NCBI GenBank assembly: GCA_017302835.1
Contig: JAFLCC010000005.1
Coordinates: 124,001-188,000 of the forward strand
From: Deltaproteobacteria bacterium
GTDB taxonomy: Bacteria > Bdellovibrionota > Bdellovibrionia > Bdellovibrionales > Bdellovibrionaceae
Direction of reading: 5' to 3'
Length of the DNA: 64,000 nt
A program made the position numbers and the translations under genes. The notes beneath the pieces are model-generated. The model had not been told where the DNA came from and did not search any database. It saw only the letters and a list, made by a program, of their open reading frames with translations. Shown one piece after another: positions 46,502-56,155 of this stretch; position 1 is the stretch's first letter; each line of letters opens with the position of its first letter.

Positions 46502-48775
46502 ATGTCTTCAAAAATTGAAACAACTCCCGAATTAGTGAAAAGCGTTTATCAAAATATAAATGACAGATTGAAAGTGGTTCGTAAAAGGCTAAATCGACCT
46601 CTCACTTTGGCTGAAAAAATTCTCTATGGCCATTTAGATGACCCACAAAATCAAGAGTTGGTTCGAGGGTCTAGTTTCTTGTTGCTCAGACCAGACAGAG
46701 TGGCGATGCAAGATGCCACTGCGCAAATGGCGATCTTGCAATTCATGCTTGCGGGCAAAGAAGAAGCGGCGGTTCCAACGACGGTTCATTGTGATCATTT
46801 AATTCAGGCCCATGTAGGAAAAGAAAAAGACATGAACTCAGCCATGAGTGCCAATGAAGAGGTTTATAACTTTCTAGCGTCCTCTTCATCACGATACAAT
46901 ATTGGATTTTGGAAACCAGGCGCTGGGATCATTCATCAAGTTCTTCTAGAAAACTACGCTTTCCCTGGTGGTTTGATGATTGGAACCGATTCTCATACAC
47001 CCAATGCGGGTGGTTTGGGAATGTGTGCCGTGGGAGTTGGGGGCTCTGATGCTTCGGATGTGATGGCAGGTCTTGCTTGGGAAGTAAAAAACCCTCAATT
47101 AATTGGGATTCATCTTAAGGGGAAAATGAAGGGCTGGACCTCGGCAAAAGATGTGATTTTAAAACTTTGTGGGATGTTAACAGTGAAAGGTGGAACCGAT
47201 AAAATAGTTGAGTATTTTGGTGAAGGAGCCACTTCTATTTCCTGCACTGGAAAAGCAACGATTGCTAATATGGGAGCCGAGTTGGGAGCCACGTGTTCGG
47301 TATTTCCTTACGATGAAAAAATGTCTGCTTATCTCAAGATGACGAACAGAACTGAATTGGCATTAGTGGCTGATCAAAATAAAAATATTTTAATGGCTGA
47401 TAGTGAAGTGGTTGCTGATCCGAAAAAATATTTTGATGAAGTCTATGAAATCGATTTATCAACTTTGGAACCCCACTTGGTGGGTCCTCACACGCCTGAT
47501 TTAGCTCGGCCTATTTCGGCCTTGGCCAAGGAAGCGAAGGAGAAGGGATGGCCTACAAAAATTTCTTCAGCTTTGATTGGCTCCTGTACCAACTCTTCCT
47601 ATGAGGATATTGGCAGGTCGGCTTTTGTGGCCCAGCAAGCGATGGGAGTGGGGATCAAGATGAATCAGCCCTTCCTAGTAACTCCTGGGTCGACACAAAT
47701 TCAAAACACCATCGAGCGTGATGGACAAATGAAAACTTTTAATGATGTGGGTGCTACGGTTTTAGCAAATGCCTGTGGACCTTGTATCGGGCAATGGAAA
47801 CGGGATGATGTGAAGTCGGGAGAGAAAAACACTATTGTGACTTCCTTCAATCGAAACTTCAGAGGGAGAAACGATGCTAATGCCGAGACCTTAGCTTTTA
47901 TTGCCTCTCCAGAGGTGGTAATGGCCTTGGGATTAGCCGGTAGAATTGATTTTAATCCCTTAACAGACGAGTTGGTTGGCCCCAAAGGTAAAGTCAAACT
48001 CATCGCTCCAGAAGCTCCGGAGCTTCCCTCTAAAGGTTTTGTAGCGGACACGCATGGGTACCAGAAACCTCTTGGTAAAAGTGCCGATGTGAAAGTGGCA
48101 CCCAGTTCTGACAGGCTGCAATTACTAAAACCTTTTACCAAATGGAATGGTCAGGATTATTCTCAGCAGCTTATTTTAGCTAAAGCCAAGGGCAAATGCA
48201 CCACGGATCATATTTCTCCCGGAGGGCCTTGGTTAAAATACCGTGGGCATCTGGATAATATTTCAAACAATATGCTCTTAGGAGCGGATAATGCTTTCAC
48301 TGGAGAGATAGGTAAGGGGAAAAATCAATTAACTAACGAGACAGGAATTGAGTTTGCTAAAATTGCTAGAAATTATCAAAAGCAAGGAAGAGGATGGATT
48401 ATTGTTGGCGATGAAAATTATGGAGAAGGCTCCTCTCGAGAACATGCGGCCATGTCGCCTCGGTTTCTAGGTTGTACTGCCGTTATTGCCAAATCCTTTG
48501 CTCGAATTCATGAGACTAATTTGAAGAAACAAGGAGTGCTAGCTCTTCATTTTATGAATACTGCAGACTATGACAAGCTTCGCGAGGACGATTCCTTGGA
48601 TCTTGTTGAATTGAATTCGATGTCTCCAGGAAAACCTGTTAAACTAGTCATTCAGCATAAGGATGGGAAGCAAGAGTCCATTGATCTCAAACACACTTAT
48701 AACGATGAACAAATTAAATGGTTTAAAGCTGGAAGCGCCTTGAATTTAATCAGCAGCCGCCACACACTCTCTTAA
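46502..48775 (+). CDS. Aconitate hydratase, mitochondrial type
   Basis: 757 residues. Interconverts citrate and isocitrate in the TCA cycle. The 4Fe-4S ligands are in [11 protein letters not shown] and [10 protein letters not shown]; also seen [15 protein letters not shown] and [11 protein letters not shown]. The length and N-terminal sequence ([16 protein letters not shown]) match the eukaryotic-mitochondrial aconitase group rather than bacterial AcnA or AcnB. The 3' end overlaps the convergent lipoprotein gene by 26 bp. AAAGAAAGG before the ATG. Confidence 0.95.
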   Translation: MSSKIETTPELVKSVYQNINDRLKVVRKRLNRPLTLAEKILYGHLDDPQNQELVRGSSFLLLRPDRVAMQDATAQMAILQFMLAGKEEAAVPTTVHCDHLIQAHVGKEKDMNSAMSANEEVYNFLASSSSRYNIGFWKPGAGIIHQVLLENYAFPGGLMIGTDSHTPNAGGLGMCAVGVGGSDASDVMAGLAWEVKNPQLIGIHLKGKMKGWTSAKDVILKLCGMLTVKGGTDKIVEYFGEGATSISCTGKATIANMGAELGATCSVFPYDEKMSAYLKMTNRTELALVADQNKNILMADSEVVADPKKYFDEVYEIDLSTLEPHLVGPHTPDLARPISALAKEAKEKGWPTKISSALIGSCTNSSYEDIGRSAFVAQQAMGVGIKMNQPFLVTPGSTQIQNTIERDGQMKTFNDVGATVLANACGPCIGQWKRDDVKSGEKNTIVTSFNRNFRGRNDANAETLAFIASPEVVMALGLAGRIDFNPLTDELVGPKGKVKLIAPEAPELPSKGFVADTHGYQKPLGKSADVKVAPSSDRLQLLKPFTKWNGQDYSQQLILAKAKGKCTTDHISPGGPWLKYRGHLDNISNNMLLGADNAFTGEIGKGKNQLTNETGIEFAKIARNYQKQGRGWIIVGDENYGEGSSREHAAMSPRFLGCTAVIAKSFARIHETNLKKQGVLALHFMNTADYDKLREDDSLDLVELNSMSPGKPVKLVIQHKDGKQESIDLKHTYNDEQIKWFKAGSALNLISSRHTLS

Positions 48776-49628
48776 CACTGACACCCCCTCGGGAGTCTCT
48801 AGTGACTGAAAAGAGAAAGCTTTTTCGTTGGCTATTAAGAGCTTCTGGGGCGGTGAACTCGTTTGTATCTTGGGCGTTTGAACGATAGTATTTCAATGAT
48901 CCATCTGTAATAAACCAGGTTGTCGTTATTTCCTCTGTTCGCGTGGAGAAAGAGCCATCGTCTAGTTGTACTTGATAGCTTTGGGCCGCTCCCGTGACTA
49001 ACTCCATTTGTAAAGAAAATTTCCCATTGAGTGGAAAGTTATTTACCCCTAAGGCTTGTCCTTGGCTCAAAATATTTTGGACTACTGGATTTGTATTTTT
49101 ATCGGATGAACTTTTATTACTTACAAGAATTCGTTTAAAACTAAGGACATTTTGTCCAGAGGTATTAGAAACTTTATAAGTAACCAAATAACTAACACCA
49201 TTAAACTGATCCATAGAAGATCGTTGTGAAAAAATAACGGAGCTTGCTGGAATATTTAAAGTGAAGCTGGGAGCGCTCCCGCTAAAATTTTGAGACATCT
49301 CGGAACTGGTGGCAGAGGTGATGGTCCCTTGACCCAGCAGAATTTGCGTTGAGTTGTTATCACAGGTGGCTTTGGCTCCTGCGGAAACTCCAGGATCAAT
49401 GCAGCCATAGGCCTCATAGGTGAGGCTGGCAGTTTCTTTGATATCCGAAATGACAGGAGTGATGGTGACCGTCTCTCCTGGGCCCACTTCAGGTTTATCA
49501 GCAATGAGAGTAAGTACACGCAGTTGATCCAGCTCGACATACTTTGGAAGTTGAGACTTTGTACAACCCGTCGTTAAAATAAATAAACACTGAAAAAGAA
49601 CACAGAAAATAAGAAGGCTCGGATACAT
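48750..49628 (-). CDS. Lipoprotein of the TonB operon
   Basis: 292 residues. ATG 49628 is two bases after the receptor stop, with GGAG inside the receptor's last codons; an upstream extension to 49715 overlaps the receptor and is unlikely. Lipobox ILTTGC. The mature protein is beta-rich with an Ig-like opening ([21 protein letters not shown]), suggesting one or two cadherin/Ig-type domains. Coupled to the receptor, it may be a surface partner for ligand capture, like SusD-type or IroE-like partners; unproven. Confidence 0.7.
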   Translation of the reverse strand: MYPSLLIFCVLFQCLFILTTGCTKSQLPKYVELDQLRVLTLIADKPEVGPGETVTITPVISDIKETASLTYEAYGCIDPGVSAGAKATCDNNSTQILLGQGTITSATSSEMSQNFSGSAPSFTLNIPASSVIFSQRSSMDQFNGVSYLVTYKVSNTSGQNVLSFKRILVSNKSSSDKNTNPVVQNILSQGQALGVNNFPLNGKFSLQMELVTGAAQSYQVQLDDGSFSTRTEEITTTWFITDGSLKYYRSNAQDTNEFTAPEALNSQRKSFLFSVTRDSRGGVSVKRVCGGC

Positions 49629-49629
49629 T

Positions 49630-51954
49630 TTAAAATTCTCCTTTGATTCCAAAAGCGGGGAGCAGGGGGAGTCCCGTGATAAATTCTTTTTGTGAGTAAT
49701 TATAAGAATACTCAATAGATTCAGGGTTCTTTGTATTTAAAATATTTTGAATGTCTAAATAAAGAGTCCAAATTTCTTCGTTCAAGATCCATTTTTTATC
49801 AACTCGCAAATCTAATTGGTAAAAATCTTTATAGCGTTCAGAATATAAACTTCCACGAGTAGGGATGTAGACGTCATTATCCGTATCAAAAGTTCCTGAA
49901 ACAACAGGGGTTAAAGGGTTTCCAGTGACATAGCGGAAACGGTTAGAGATTTTCCAATTATTTCCTAATTTCTTTGAGGTTACGAGATTTAAATTATGAG
50001 TTTGGTCATAGGCATGTTTGTAAGAAGCGACGAGGGGATTCCATCTGAAGCTTTCACTCCAGGTATAGCTCAACCAAAGATCCCAGGTATCATCATTCCA
50101 TTTAAGTTGATTCTCAATGCCGTAAGAGCGGCCAGCTCCTTGATTATTATAATTTTCAGAATAAAGGATACCCTCTCGTTCTACTTTCGCATAGGATTGG
50201 ATCACTAAGCGATCCAGCCACTTATCAAAAAATTGAGTTTGCCAGGTAAAGCCATCCTTCGCATTTTTTCTGAAGTCTTTTTCAAAACCGAGGCTGGTAT
50301 GAATAGCTCTGGGGGACTTGATGTCTGGGTTTCCAAAGCTCTGATCCTGTTCTTGGGGTTCAGGTGGTTGAAAATAAAGGCCGCTTGCAGCTTTGAGAAG
50401 TAGATCCTCTTGGATTTTCCATTTTGCCGCCAATCTAGGAGATAGAAAGGTTTCCTTGGTGAGGGTAAACTTATCTACGCGCAGTCCCGGAACATAAGTC
50501 CATTGACCCGAATTGATTTCATGACGGTTGTAGATTCCAATATTGCTAATTTTCCCGGTGATATTTCGTTCTTTCACCTCGCTGGAAGCAAATGGATTGC
50601 TCACTCCTCCCTCGCTTCGAGGCTGAACCAGTTTTATTTTTACCTTGGCTTGGCCATAGATGTTGTCCACTCCCCATTGAGAAATCCAATCAGAGTTGAA
50701 AGAATGCTCGTACTCACCTCGCAAACTTAAAATATCAGATTGCAAGTTGAAATATTGTTGTCCCAGATCAATGAGGACTTGATTCTGACCCAGTCCTGCG
50801 GAGAATTTTAGGGAATTATTGTCTTCTAATTTTCGCGACCAACTAGGAATGAAACGATAAAACTGCGTTTCATTGTAAAAAGTTCCGCGAAAGGATGGGT
50901 CCGTTTTGACAGGCTCTTTTAATACAAAGGACAAAATGTCTCTGGAAGCGACACTGACCAAATTAAACTCATCCTTTGAATTAATTTTTTTATGATAGAC
51001 TCCGGTAACATCGTAAAATTCAGGAGCTACAGTTAAATTGGCGTCTTCTTGATTTTTGGCAACTTGTTGAAGAAAAAGACCAATGTAACTGGCTCTCGCG
51101 CTGATCAAATAAGAGGTCTCAGGATCCACCGTACTTTCATAAAGTCCGCCAATCTTAAGGTTATCCGCAAAGAAAAAAGATTTTTTAGAACGATCTCCAG
51201 AATTGGGGATTTTGGTTTTTAAATTGATAATTCCACCGGTAGCCCTCGAGTTTTCAGCGCCATAACCAGCAGATAAATAATCAACTTGTTCTAAGGCTTC
51301 CGGCATGACAACCGAAGATAAGCCTCCGAAGTGAAAAACGATAGGTATTTCATGCCCCTCCAAAGAATAGGAAGTATCTTTCGGTTCGCCTCCTTGGATG
51401 ACGACCTGGGAGGAAAACCCTTGAACTCTGTTAACACCGGGCAAATTTTGAACCGCTTTGATGGGATCGCCTCCACTGCCAGGCATCGCCAGAAATTGTT
51501 CCTGGGTGAGGGTTTTTTGAGTCTGGTCTCTTTTTTGTTTTTGCCCTATCACCCTGGTTTCAAATCCCAAATAAGATTCTTTTTCAATGAATAATTTTAA
51601 AGAGGTGTCTGAGTCGGAGCTATCTAGGACCCGTTCAAATTTTTTATAACCACTGACGTTGACAACAAGTTGATAGTCATCTTCAGTTTTACTTTGAGAA
51701 TGAGTGTTTGTAATAGATTGGGAGTTAGAATCCCTAGGAATATCGAATTTAAAACGACCCTGGGTATCGGTCACTGTTTTAAGTTTTAAAGGGAGTAAGA
51801 ATACAGAAACTTCTTTTAGTGGGTTATTTGTTCCTTTTTCAATTAAAACACCATGGAATTTTAGTGACTCATTTTTAAGAGTGGACTCCTCGGCAGATGA
51901 AATGTTGAAAAAAAAGAATATAAAATATAAAAATATTAGTAAAGTTTTTTTCAT
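49630..51954 (-). CDS. TonB-dependent receptor with CarboxypepD-like N-domain
   Basis: 774 residues. Signal peptide, then a carboxypeptidase-regulatory-like beta domain (about 32-125, GVLIEKGTNNPLKEVSVFLL and DTQGRFKFDIP), a plug (AVQNLPGVNR, QVVIQGGEPKDTSY) and a 22-strand barrel. It ends GIKGEF with terminal Phe. It imports a ligand through the outer membrane using TonB/ExbBD energy. Substrate not readable. The three genes upstream supply its own TonB, ExbD and ExbB. Confidence 0.9.
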   Translation of the reverse strand: MKKTLLIFLYFIFFFFNISSAEESTLKNESLKFHGVLIEKGTNNPLKEVSVFLLPLKLKTVTDTQGRFKFDIPRDSNSQSITNTHSQSKTEDDYQLVVNVSGYKKFERVLDSSDSDTSLKLFIEKESYLGFETRVIGQKQKRDQTQKTLTQEQFLAMPGSGGDPIKAVQNLPGVNRVQGFSSQVVIQGGEPKDTSYSLEGHEIPIVFHFGGLSSVVMPEALEQVDYLSAGYGAENSRATGGIINLKTKIPNSGDRSKKSFFFADNLKIGGLYESTVDPETSYLISARASYIGLFLQQVAKNQEDANLTVAPEFYDVTGVYHKKINSKDEFNLVSVASRDILSFVLKEPVKTDPSFRGTFYNETQFYRFIPSWSRKLEDNNSLKFSAGLGQNQVLIDLGQQYFNLQSDILSLRGEYEHSFNSDWISQWGVDNIYGQAKVKIKLVQPRSEGGVSNPFASSEVKERNITGKISNIGIYNRHEINSGQWTYVPGLRVDKFTLTKETFLSPRLAAKWKIQEDLLLKAASGLYFQPPEPQEQDQSFGNPDIKSPRAIHTSLGFEKDFRKNAKDGFTWQTQFFDKWLDRLVIQSYAKVEREGILYSENYNNQGAGRSYGIENQLKWNDDTWDLWLSYTWSESFRWNPLVASYKHAYDQTHNLNLVTSKKLGNNWKISNRFRYVTGNPLTPVVSGTFDTDNDVYIPTRGSLYSERYKDFYQLDLRVDKKWILNEEIWTLYLDIQNILNTKNPESIEYSYNYSQKEFITGLPLLPAFGIKGEF

Positions 51955-52625
51955 TATCTATTCTCCAAAATAAATCTATAAGTGTAACGAATTCTAACAG
52001 CAACAGACTGATCCTTTATTTTTGCGGGTCTAAAACGAAAGTTTTTAATTGCCGATAGAGCCGCCTCATTTAAACCAAATCCAGGTCCATTAATCAAGAT
52101 GACTTGTCTAACTTGCCCCTGGTCATCGATGAGGAGGTCCATGTTCACAGGTCCTTCAACTCCAGCTTTTTTTGCAGCTTCAGGATAGGGAATTCTGACT
52201 TCAGAAACCAATTGGGGCATGCTGGAAACGAGGTAATCATCGGCAGGAATAGGTATAGAATCTTGGTCTTTTGGATCCAGACTTAAATTATCTTGTTCTT
52301 TAGCTATCGTATTTCCTAATTTAACTTCGGCAGTGGTTTCTGAACTCGTCGTTGTCGATATCGCTTTCCTGGAAACCCCAAAAACAGGCTTGGTATCCAA
52401 ATTCGGTGGAGGTGGTTTAGCTTTTTGAGTTTTAGGAGTTTCTAAATTTAAGGTTTTGGAAACGACTTTTGGTGAATCATAAACTTCAAACGGGACAGAA
52501 ATTTTTTTGATGGTGGGTTTTAAATTTAAGCCAACGAGCAAGATAACAAAACTAAAATGAATAACCAATGAAAGAGTCAGCGGACTTTTCCAATTCAGAG
52601 AACCTTTCCAAAATGGAACAGTCAT
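51954..52625 (-). CDS. TonB-like energy transducer
   Basis: 223 residues. N-terminal membrane helix (PLTLSLVIHFSFVILLVGLNL) with the His expected in TonB, a Pro-rich periplasmic linker (KAKPPPPNLD) and a C-terminal TonB domain (EVRIPYPEAAKKAGVEGPVNMDLLI, ALSAIKNFRFRPAK). Overlaps exbD by 4 bp and the receptor gene by 1 bp. Delivers proton-motive energy from ExbB/ExbD to the receptor. Confidence 0.9.
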   Translation of the reverse strand: MTVPFWKGSLNWKSPLTLSLVIHFSFVILLVGLNLKPTIKKISVPFEVYDSPKVVSKTLNLETPKTQKAKPPPPNLDTKPVFGVSRKAISTTTSSETTAEVKLGNTIAKEQDNLSLDPKDQDSIPIPADDYLVSSMPQLVSEVRIPYPEAAKKAGVEGPVNMDLLIDDQGQVRQVILINGPGFGLNEAALSAIKNFRFRPAKIKDQSVAVRIRYTYRFILENR

Positions 52626-53044
52626 GGTTTTTTCTCTTCTCTTTCAATTTGTACGGCAAATTTTTCTAATCCAGCGGTTTTTAAAATATCAATTACTTTG
52701 ACCACTTTGCCATAGGAGGCTTCTTTGTCAGCGCTGATAAGGGCTTGAGCCTGTGGGTTCTCTGCCAGAGACAACTTCGTAGCCTCAGAAAGCCCCGCTT
52801 CGTCGGTCAGTTGCCCATTGAGTAAAATATTTCCATCTTTGTTTACGGCCACGCCAAGAGTTTGCATCATTTGGCCATCTCCAGTTTTGGTTTTAGGCAG
52901 GCGTAATTCAAGAATATCTTTGACCAACATGGGTGCCGTGACCATAAAAATCACTAATAGGACTAAGACCACATCCACAAAGGGTGTGATATTGATGGCC
53001 GTCATGATACCTTCATTGTGCGATTCTTCATTGGATGCAGCCAT
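52622..53044 (-). CDS. exbD: Biopolymer transport protein ExbD
   Basis: 140 residues, single N-terminal helix NITPFVDVVLVLLVIFMVTAP with the essential Asp in FVDVVLV, followed by the periplasmic domain. Second gene of the exbB-exbD-tonB-receptor-lipoprotein operon. Confidence 0.93.
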   Translation of the reverse strand: MAASNEESHNEGIMTAINITPFVDVVLVLLVIFMVTAPMLVKDILELRLPKTKTGDGQMMQTLGVAVNKDGNILLNGQLTDEAGLSEATKLSLAENPQAQALISADKEASYGKVVKVIDILKTAGLEKFAVQIEREEKKP

Positions 53045-53061
53045 TAGGTTTCCTCCAGTAG

Positions 53062-53652
53062 TTACAGTTTTGAGATGTAGAGGTCTTTGAGTGATTCTAC
53101 TTTGTTTTGCAGGTCCTTAATTTTTTTAGAGAAAATGTTATAAGCTATAACTGCAGGTATGGCGACAAAAAGTCCCATGGCGGTGGCGTACAAGGCTTGT
53201 GAAACGCCACTCATCACTGCGGCAGATCCTGATTGGCTCCCCAGATGGGCGAAGGATCTAATAATGCCTAGAACCGTTCCAAAAAGTCCAATAAAGGGAG
53301 CGTTGGCGCCTAGGGTTCCTAGGACTACCAAGCCTTTTTCTAGGTGAATTTTTTCTTCTTTGAGGTGGGAGATCAAGGCACGGTCGATAAACTCAGGATT
53401 TTTTCCAGCTCTAAAGACGACAGTCAGGGCTCTTTTTAAAAAAGAAGAGCCCTGAGAGCAAATTTTTTCAACCCCAGAAAAGTTATGCTCAGCAATTTCT
53501 TTTTTGAGAACAGCAAAATCTTCGTCTTGGTTTTCAACACTAAGAAAACGTTTTCGATCAATCATGATGGAGATAGACCAAACAGACAATCCAAACATTA
53601 AGAGCAGAATCAATTTTTCAACAATATCTGTAATGAATATAAGAGCTTCCAA
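53062..53652 (-). CDS. exbB: Biopolymer transport protein ExbB
   Basis: 196 residues with three membrane helices and the conserved LGTLGANAPFIGLFGTVLGI and GVSQALYATAMGLFVAIPAV stretches of ExbB/TolQ. First gene of the operon; its start is 32 bp from the repeat/inverted-repeat element at 53683. Works with ExbD as the proton channel. Confidence 0.92.
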   Translation of the reverse strand: MEALIFITDIVEKLILLLMFGLSVWSISIMIDRKRFLSVENQDEDFAVLKKEIAEHNFSGVEKICSQGSSFLKRALTVVFRAGKNPEFIDRALISHLKEEKIHLEKGLVVLGTLGANAPFIGLFGTVLGIIRSFAHLGSQSGSAAVMSGVSQALYATAMGLFVAIPAVIAYNIFSKKIKDLQNKVESLKDLYISKL

Positions 53653-53682
53653 TTTATCCCCTTTTGTGGATTATTGTTTTTT

Positions 53683-53739
53683 AAGAGCCTGTCACCAAAA
53701 GGTCATCTACTTCGTTGGGCATTTTGGTGACAAGCTCTT
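53683..53739. repeat. Inverted repeat containing copy 2 of the 30-bp repeat
   Basis: Arms 53683-53700 and 53722-53739 (AAGAGCCTGTCACCAAAA against TTTTGGTGACAAGCTCTT) pair with one mismatch across a 21-nt centre. Bases 53685-53714 match the repeat at 37174-37203 in 27 of 30 positions. The rest of the 329-bp spacer to carD (53740-53981) shows no other clear structure. Confidence 0.7.
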
Positions 53740-53981
53740 TAAATCAGTTACTAAATTTGATCATTGGTTAAAATAGACTTGCTGTTAAGTTATTTTTGAC
53801 TGCTCACGCGGCGTTCTGAATTGCCAATTAAATAGACGATGGCCCTTATTTGTTATGACATGACTGTCTACAATTCAAAAATCTAGAGTAATCTTTTCAT
53901 TTTTTTAGACTATTGATTGATAAATTGTGTCAAACGTGATAGAACTTGCATCTTGTTAATGATCTTTTGAAAGAAGGTTTC

Positions 53982-54479
53982 ATGAACGGATTTAAAGTTG
54001 GCGAAAATGCAGTTTATCCAGGACATGGTGTTGGGCGTATTCTGTCTATTGAGGTTAAAGAAATTCTTGGAAATAAACAAACTTTTTATTCAGTTCAAAT
54101 CTTTGAAACTGGAATGAAGATCATGATTCCAAAGGACAATGTTAAATCAGTGGGTTTAAGGCCCATTATCAGCAAAGAAGAAGCCTCTAAAGTGGTTGGC
54201 ATCCTGAAAGAGAGGGATGTTAAAATAGATAACCAAACCTGGAATCGCCGTTACCGTGAGTACATGGAAAAAATCAAAACTGGCTCCGTCTATGAAATAG
54301 CTGAAGTTTTACGAGATTTGTTTGTTTTAAAAATTGATAAAGAATTAAGTTTTGGTGAGCGAAAAATGCTCGATACAGCTAGGACTCTTTTGTTTAAAGA
54401 GCTAACTCTAGCCACCTCTGAAGAAGAACTTTTCAATCAAGAGGACGTCAAAGACATCTTCGGTCTGAATGATAAATAG
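53982..54479 (+). CDS. CarD-family transcriptional regulator
   Basis: 165 residues from ATG 53982 with AGAAGG upstream; an ATG at 53946 would add 12 residues. N-terminal CarD/TRCF RNA-polymerase-interacting domain (VGENAVYPGHGVGRILSIE), then a helical C-terminal domain (LSFGERKMLDTARTLLFKEL) that binds DNA. Such proteins stabilise RNA polymerase open complexes, often at rRNA or stress promoters, and are typical of Bdellovibrio and myxobacteria. Confidence 0.92.
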   Translation: MNGFKVGENAVYPGHGVGRILSIEVKEILGNKQTFYSVQIFETGMKIMIPKDNVKSVGLRPIISKEEASKVVGILKERDVKIDNQTWNRRYREYMEKIKTGSVYEIAEVLRDLFVLKIDKELSFGERKMLDTARTLLFKELTLATSEEELFNQEDVKDIFGLNDK

Positions 54480-54510
54480 AAATAAAATAGAAAATAAATT
54501 TTATAAGTAA

Positions 54511-54551
54511 AACCTAAATAGCCTAAATAGCCTTATTAGGTTATTTAGGTT
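54511..54551. other. 16-bp hairpin between carD and gltX
   Basis: AACCTAAATAGCCTAA (54511-54526) pairs with TTAGGTTATTTAGGTT (54536-54551) with one G-U and a 9-nt loop, no T-run after. Could be a carD terminator, or part of the gltX leader; a palindrome AATAATATTATT follows before the start. Confidence 0.5.
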
Positions 54552-54600
54552 AAATAAATAGGTTGAGCTCTAAATAATAATAATATTATTATACCTAGCT

Positions 54601-56127
54601 ATGACAACAGCTATAATGAAATCTAATATAAAAATGGGTACATTTGAAAAAGTTCGTGTTCGGTATGCCCCTTCCCCTACGGGTTACCTTCATGTCGGCG
54701 GAGCAAGAACAGCTCTATATAATTTTTTGTACGCTCGAAAAAATCAAGGTGATTTTATCATTCGCATTGAAGATACCGATGAGGCACGTTCGAGTGTTGA
54801 ATCCCTGCGAATGGTTCTTGAAGATTTGCAATGGTTGGGGTTGACGTGGGAAGAGGGTCCCGATTCTAAAACACTCGTTGAACGGGGAAACTTTGGTCCC
54901 TACAAGCAATCAGCGAGGCAGAAAATTTATCAGGAAGTCGCTCAAGAGCTGCTTAAAAAAGGGCAAGCTTATTACTGTTTTCTTACCGATGAGGAAATTG
55001 AAAAACAACGAGAAGAATTAAAAAATCAGGAATCATCAAGTGATGTCGGGCAACTTCATGTTCAGAGCCCTTATGAGAATTGGACACTGGAACAGGCCCA
55101 GGCCGAACTAAAAAAAGGCTCAAAGGCCGTTGTCAGATTTAAAACAAGGAATTTAAAAAAAGACTATGTTTTTCAGGACCTCATCCGTCAGGAGGTCACT
55201 TTTCCATCGGATATGGTAGGCGATTTTGTACTGTTAAGATCCGATGGCATGCCGGTATATAATTTTTGTTGTGTCGTGGACGATCATTTTATGAAAATTT
55301 CCCATGTCTTAAGGGCTGAGGAACATCTTTCCAACACTTTACGACAGTTAATGATTTATGAAGCGATGGCATGGGAAACCCCTCAGTTTGGCCATGTGTC
55401 CTTAGTTCTGGATGAAGATCGTCAAAAACTATCGAAAAGAAAGGGAGCAACGAGTTGCCATCAATTTAGGGAGGAAGGTTACTTGCCAGAGGCCATTCTT
55501 AATTTTATTGCCTTGCTGGGGTGGTCTCACCCTGAAGAAAAGGAAATCTTAAGCTTGGCAGAAATGAAGGAGTCCTTTTCAACCGATCGATTGCATTCTT
55601 CGGGGGCCATTTTTGATAGAGTGAAATTAAAATGGGTGAACTCACAACATCTCAGAGCCATGCCAGAGCCAGAGTTATGGAGCCTCATAGAACCCTTCTT
55701 AATTCAAAATAAGGTTCAATTTCTTCAAGATAAAGAATGGCAATGCCAATCACTAAAAGTTTTTAAGCCGTATTTAGAGACCTTGATGGATGCGGTTGAG
55801 TCTTTCAAGCTTTTGGATGATCATTTTTTCCAATTATTGCCAGAATCCAAAGAAGTTACTGATTGGCCCAGCTCACTTTTGGTTATTAAAACATGGAAGG
55901 AAGTCTTGGAAAATAATCCCAAAGAAAATTATACCGAGGAGGATTTTTTAAAAATTCAGGATGAGGTGAAAACCAAGTCTCAAGTAAAGGGTAAATTTTT
56001 ATTTATGCCGATGAGAGTGGCTGTTATCGGCAAGCCCCACGGTACAGAGTTGAAAATACTTGTCCCTTTAATGAATAAAAAATCTTTGGTTCATCGGGCA
56101 GAAAAAATTATCTCTAACCTTAATTAA
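54601..56127 (+). CDS. gltX: Glutamyl-tRNA synthetase
   Basis: 508 residues. Class I synthetase: HIGH motif in PSPTGYLHVGGARTALYNF and KLSKRKGATS as KMSKS. Charges tRNA-Glu. Start uncertain: ATG 54601, 54616 or 54634, none with a ribosome site; the conserved part begins at VRVRYAPSP. Followed 28 bp on by cysS on the same strand. Confidence 0.93.
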   Translation: MTTAIMKSNIKMGTFEKVRVRYAPSPTGYLHVGGARTALYNFLYARKNQGDFIIRIEDTDEARSSVESLRMVLEDLQWLGLTWEEGPDSKTLVERGNFGPYKQSARQKIYQEVAQELLKKGQAYYCFLTDEEIEKQREELKNQESSSDVGQLHVQSPYENWTLEQAQAELKKGSKAVVRFKTRNLKKDYVFQDLIRQEVTFPSDMVGDFVLLRSDGMPVYNFCCVVDDHFMKISHVLRAEEHLSNTLRQLMIYEAMAWETPQFGHVSLVLDEDRQKLSKRKGATSCHQFREEGYLPEAILNFIALLGWSHPEEKEILSLAEMKESFSTDRLHSSGAIFDRVKLKWVNSQHLRAMPEPELWSLIEPFLIQNKVQFLQDKEWQCQSLKVFKPYLETLMDAVESFKLLDDHFFQLLPESKEVTDWPSSLLVIKTWKEVLENNPKENYTEEDFLKIQDEVKTKSQVKGKFLFMPMRVAVIGKPHGTELKILVPLMNKKSLVHRAEKIISNLN

Positions 56128-56155
56128 TTGGAAGTGCTTTACTCATTTTATTTAT

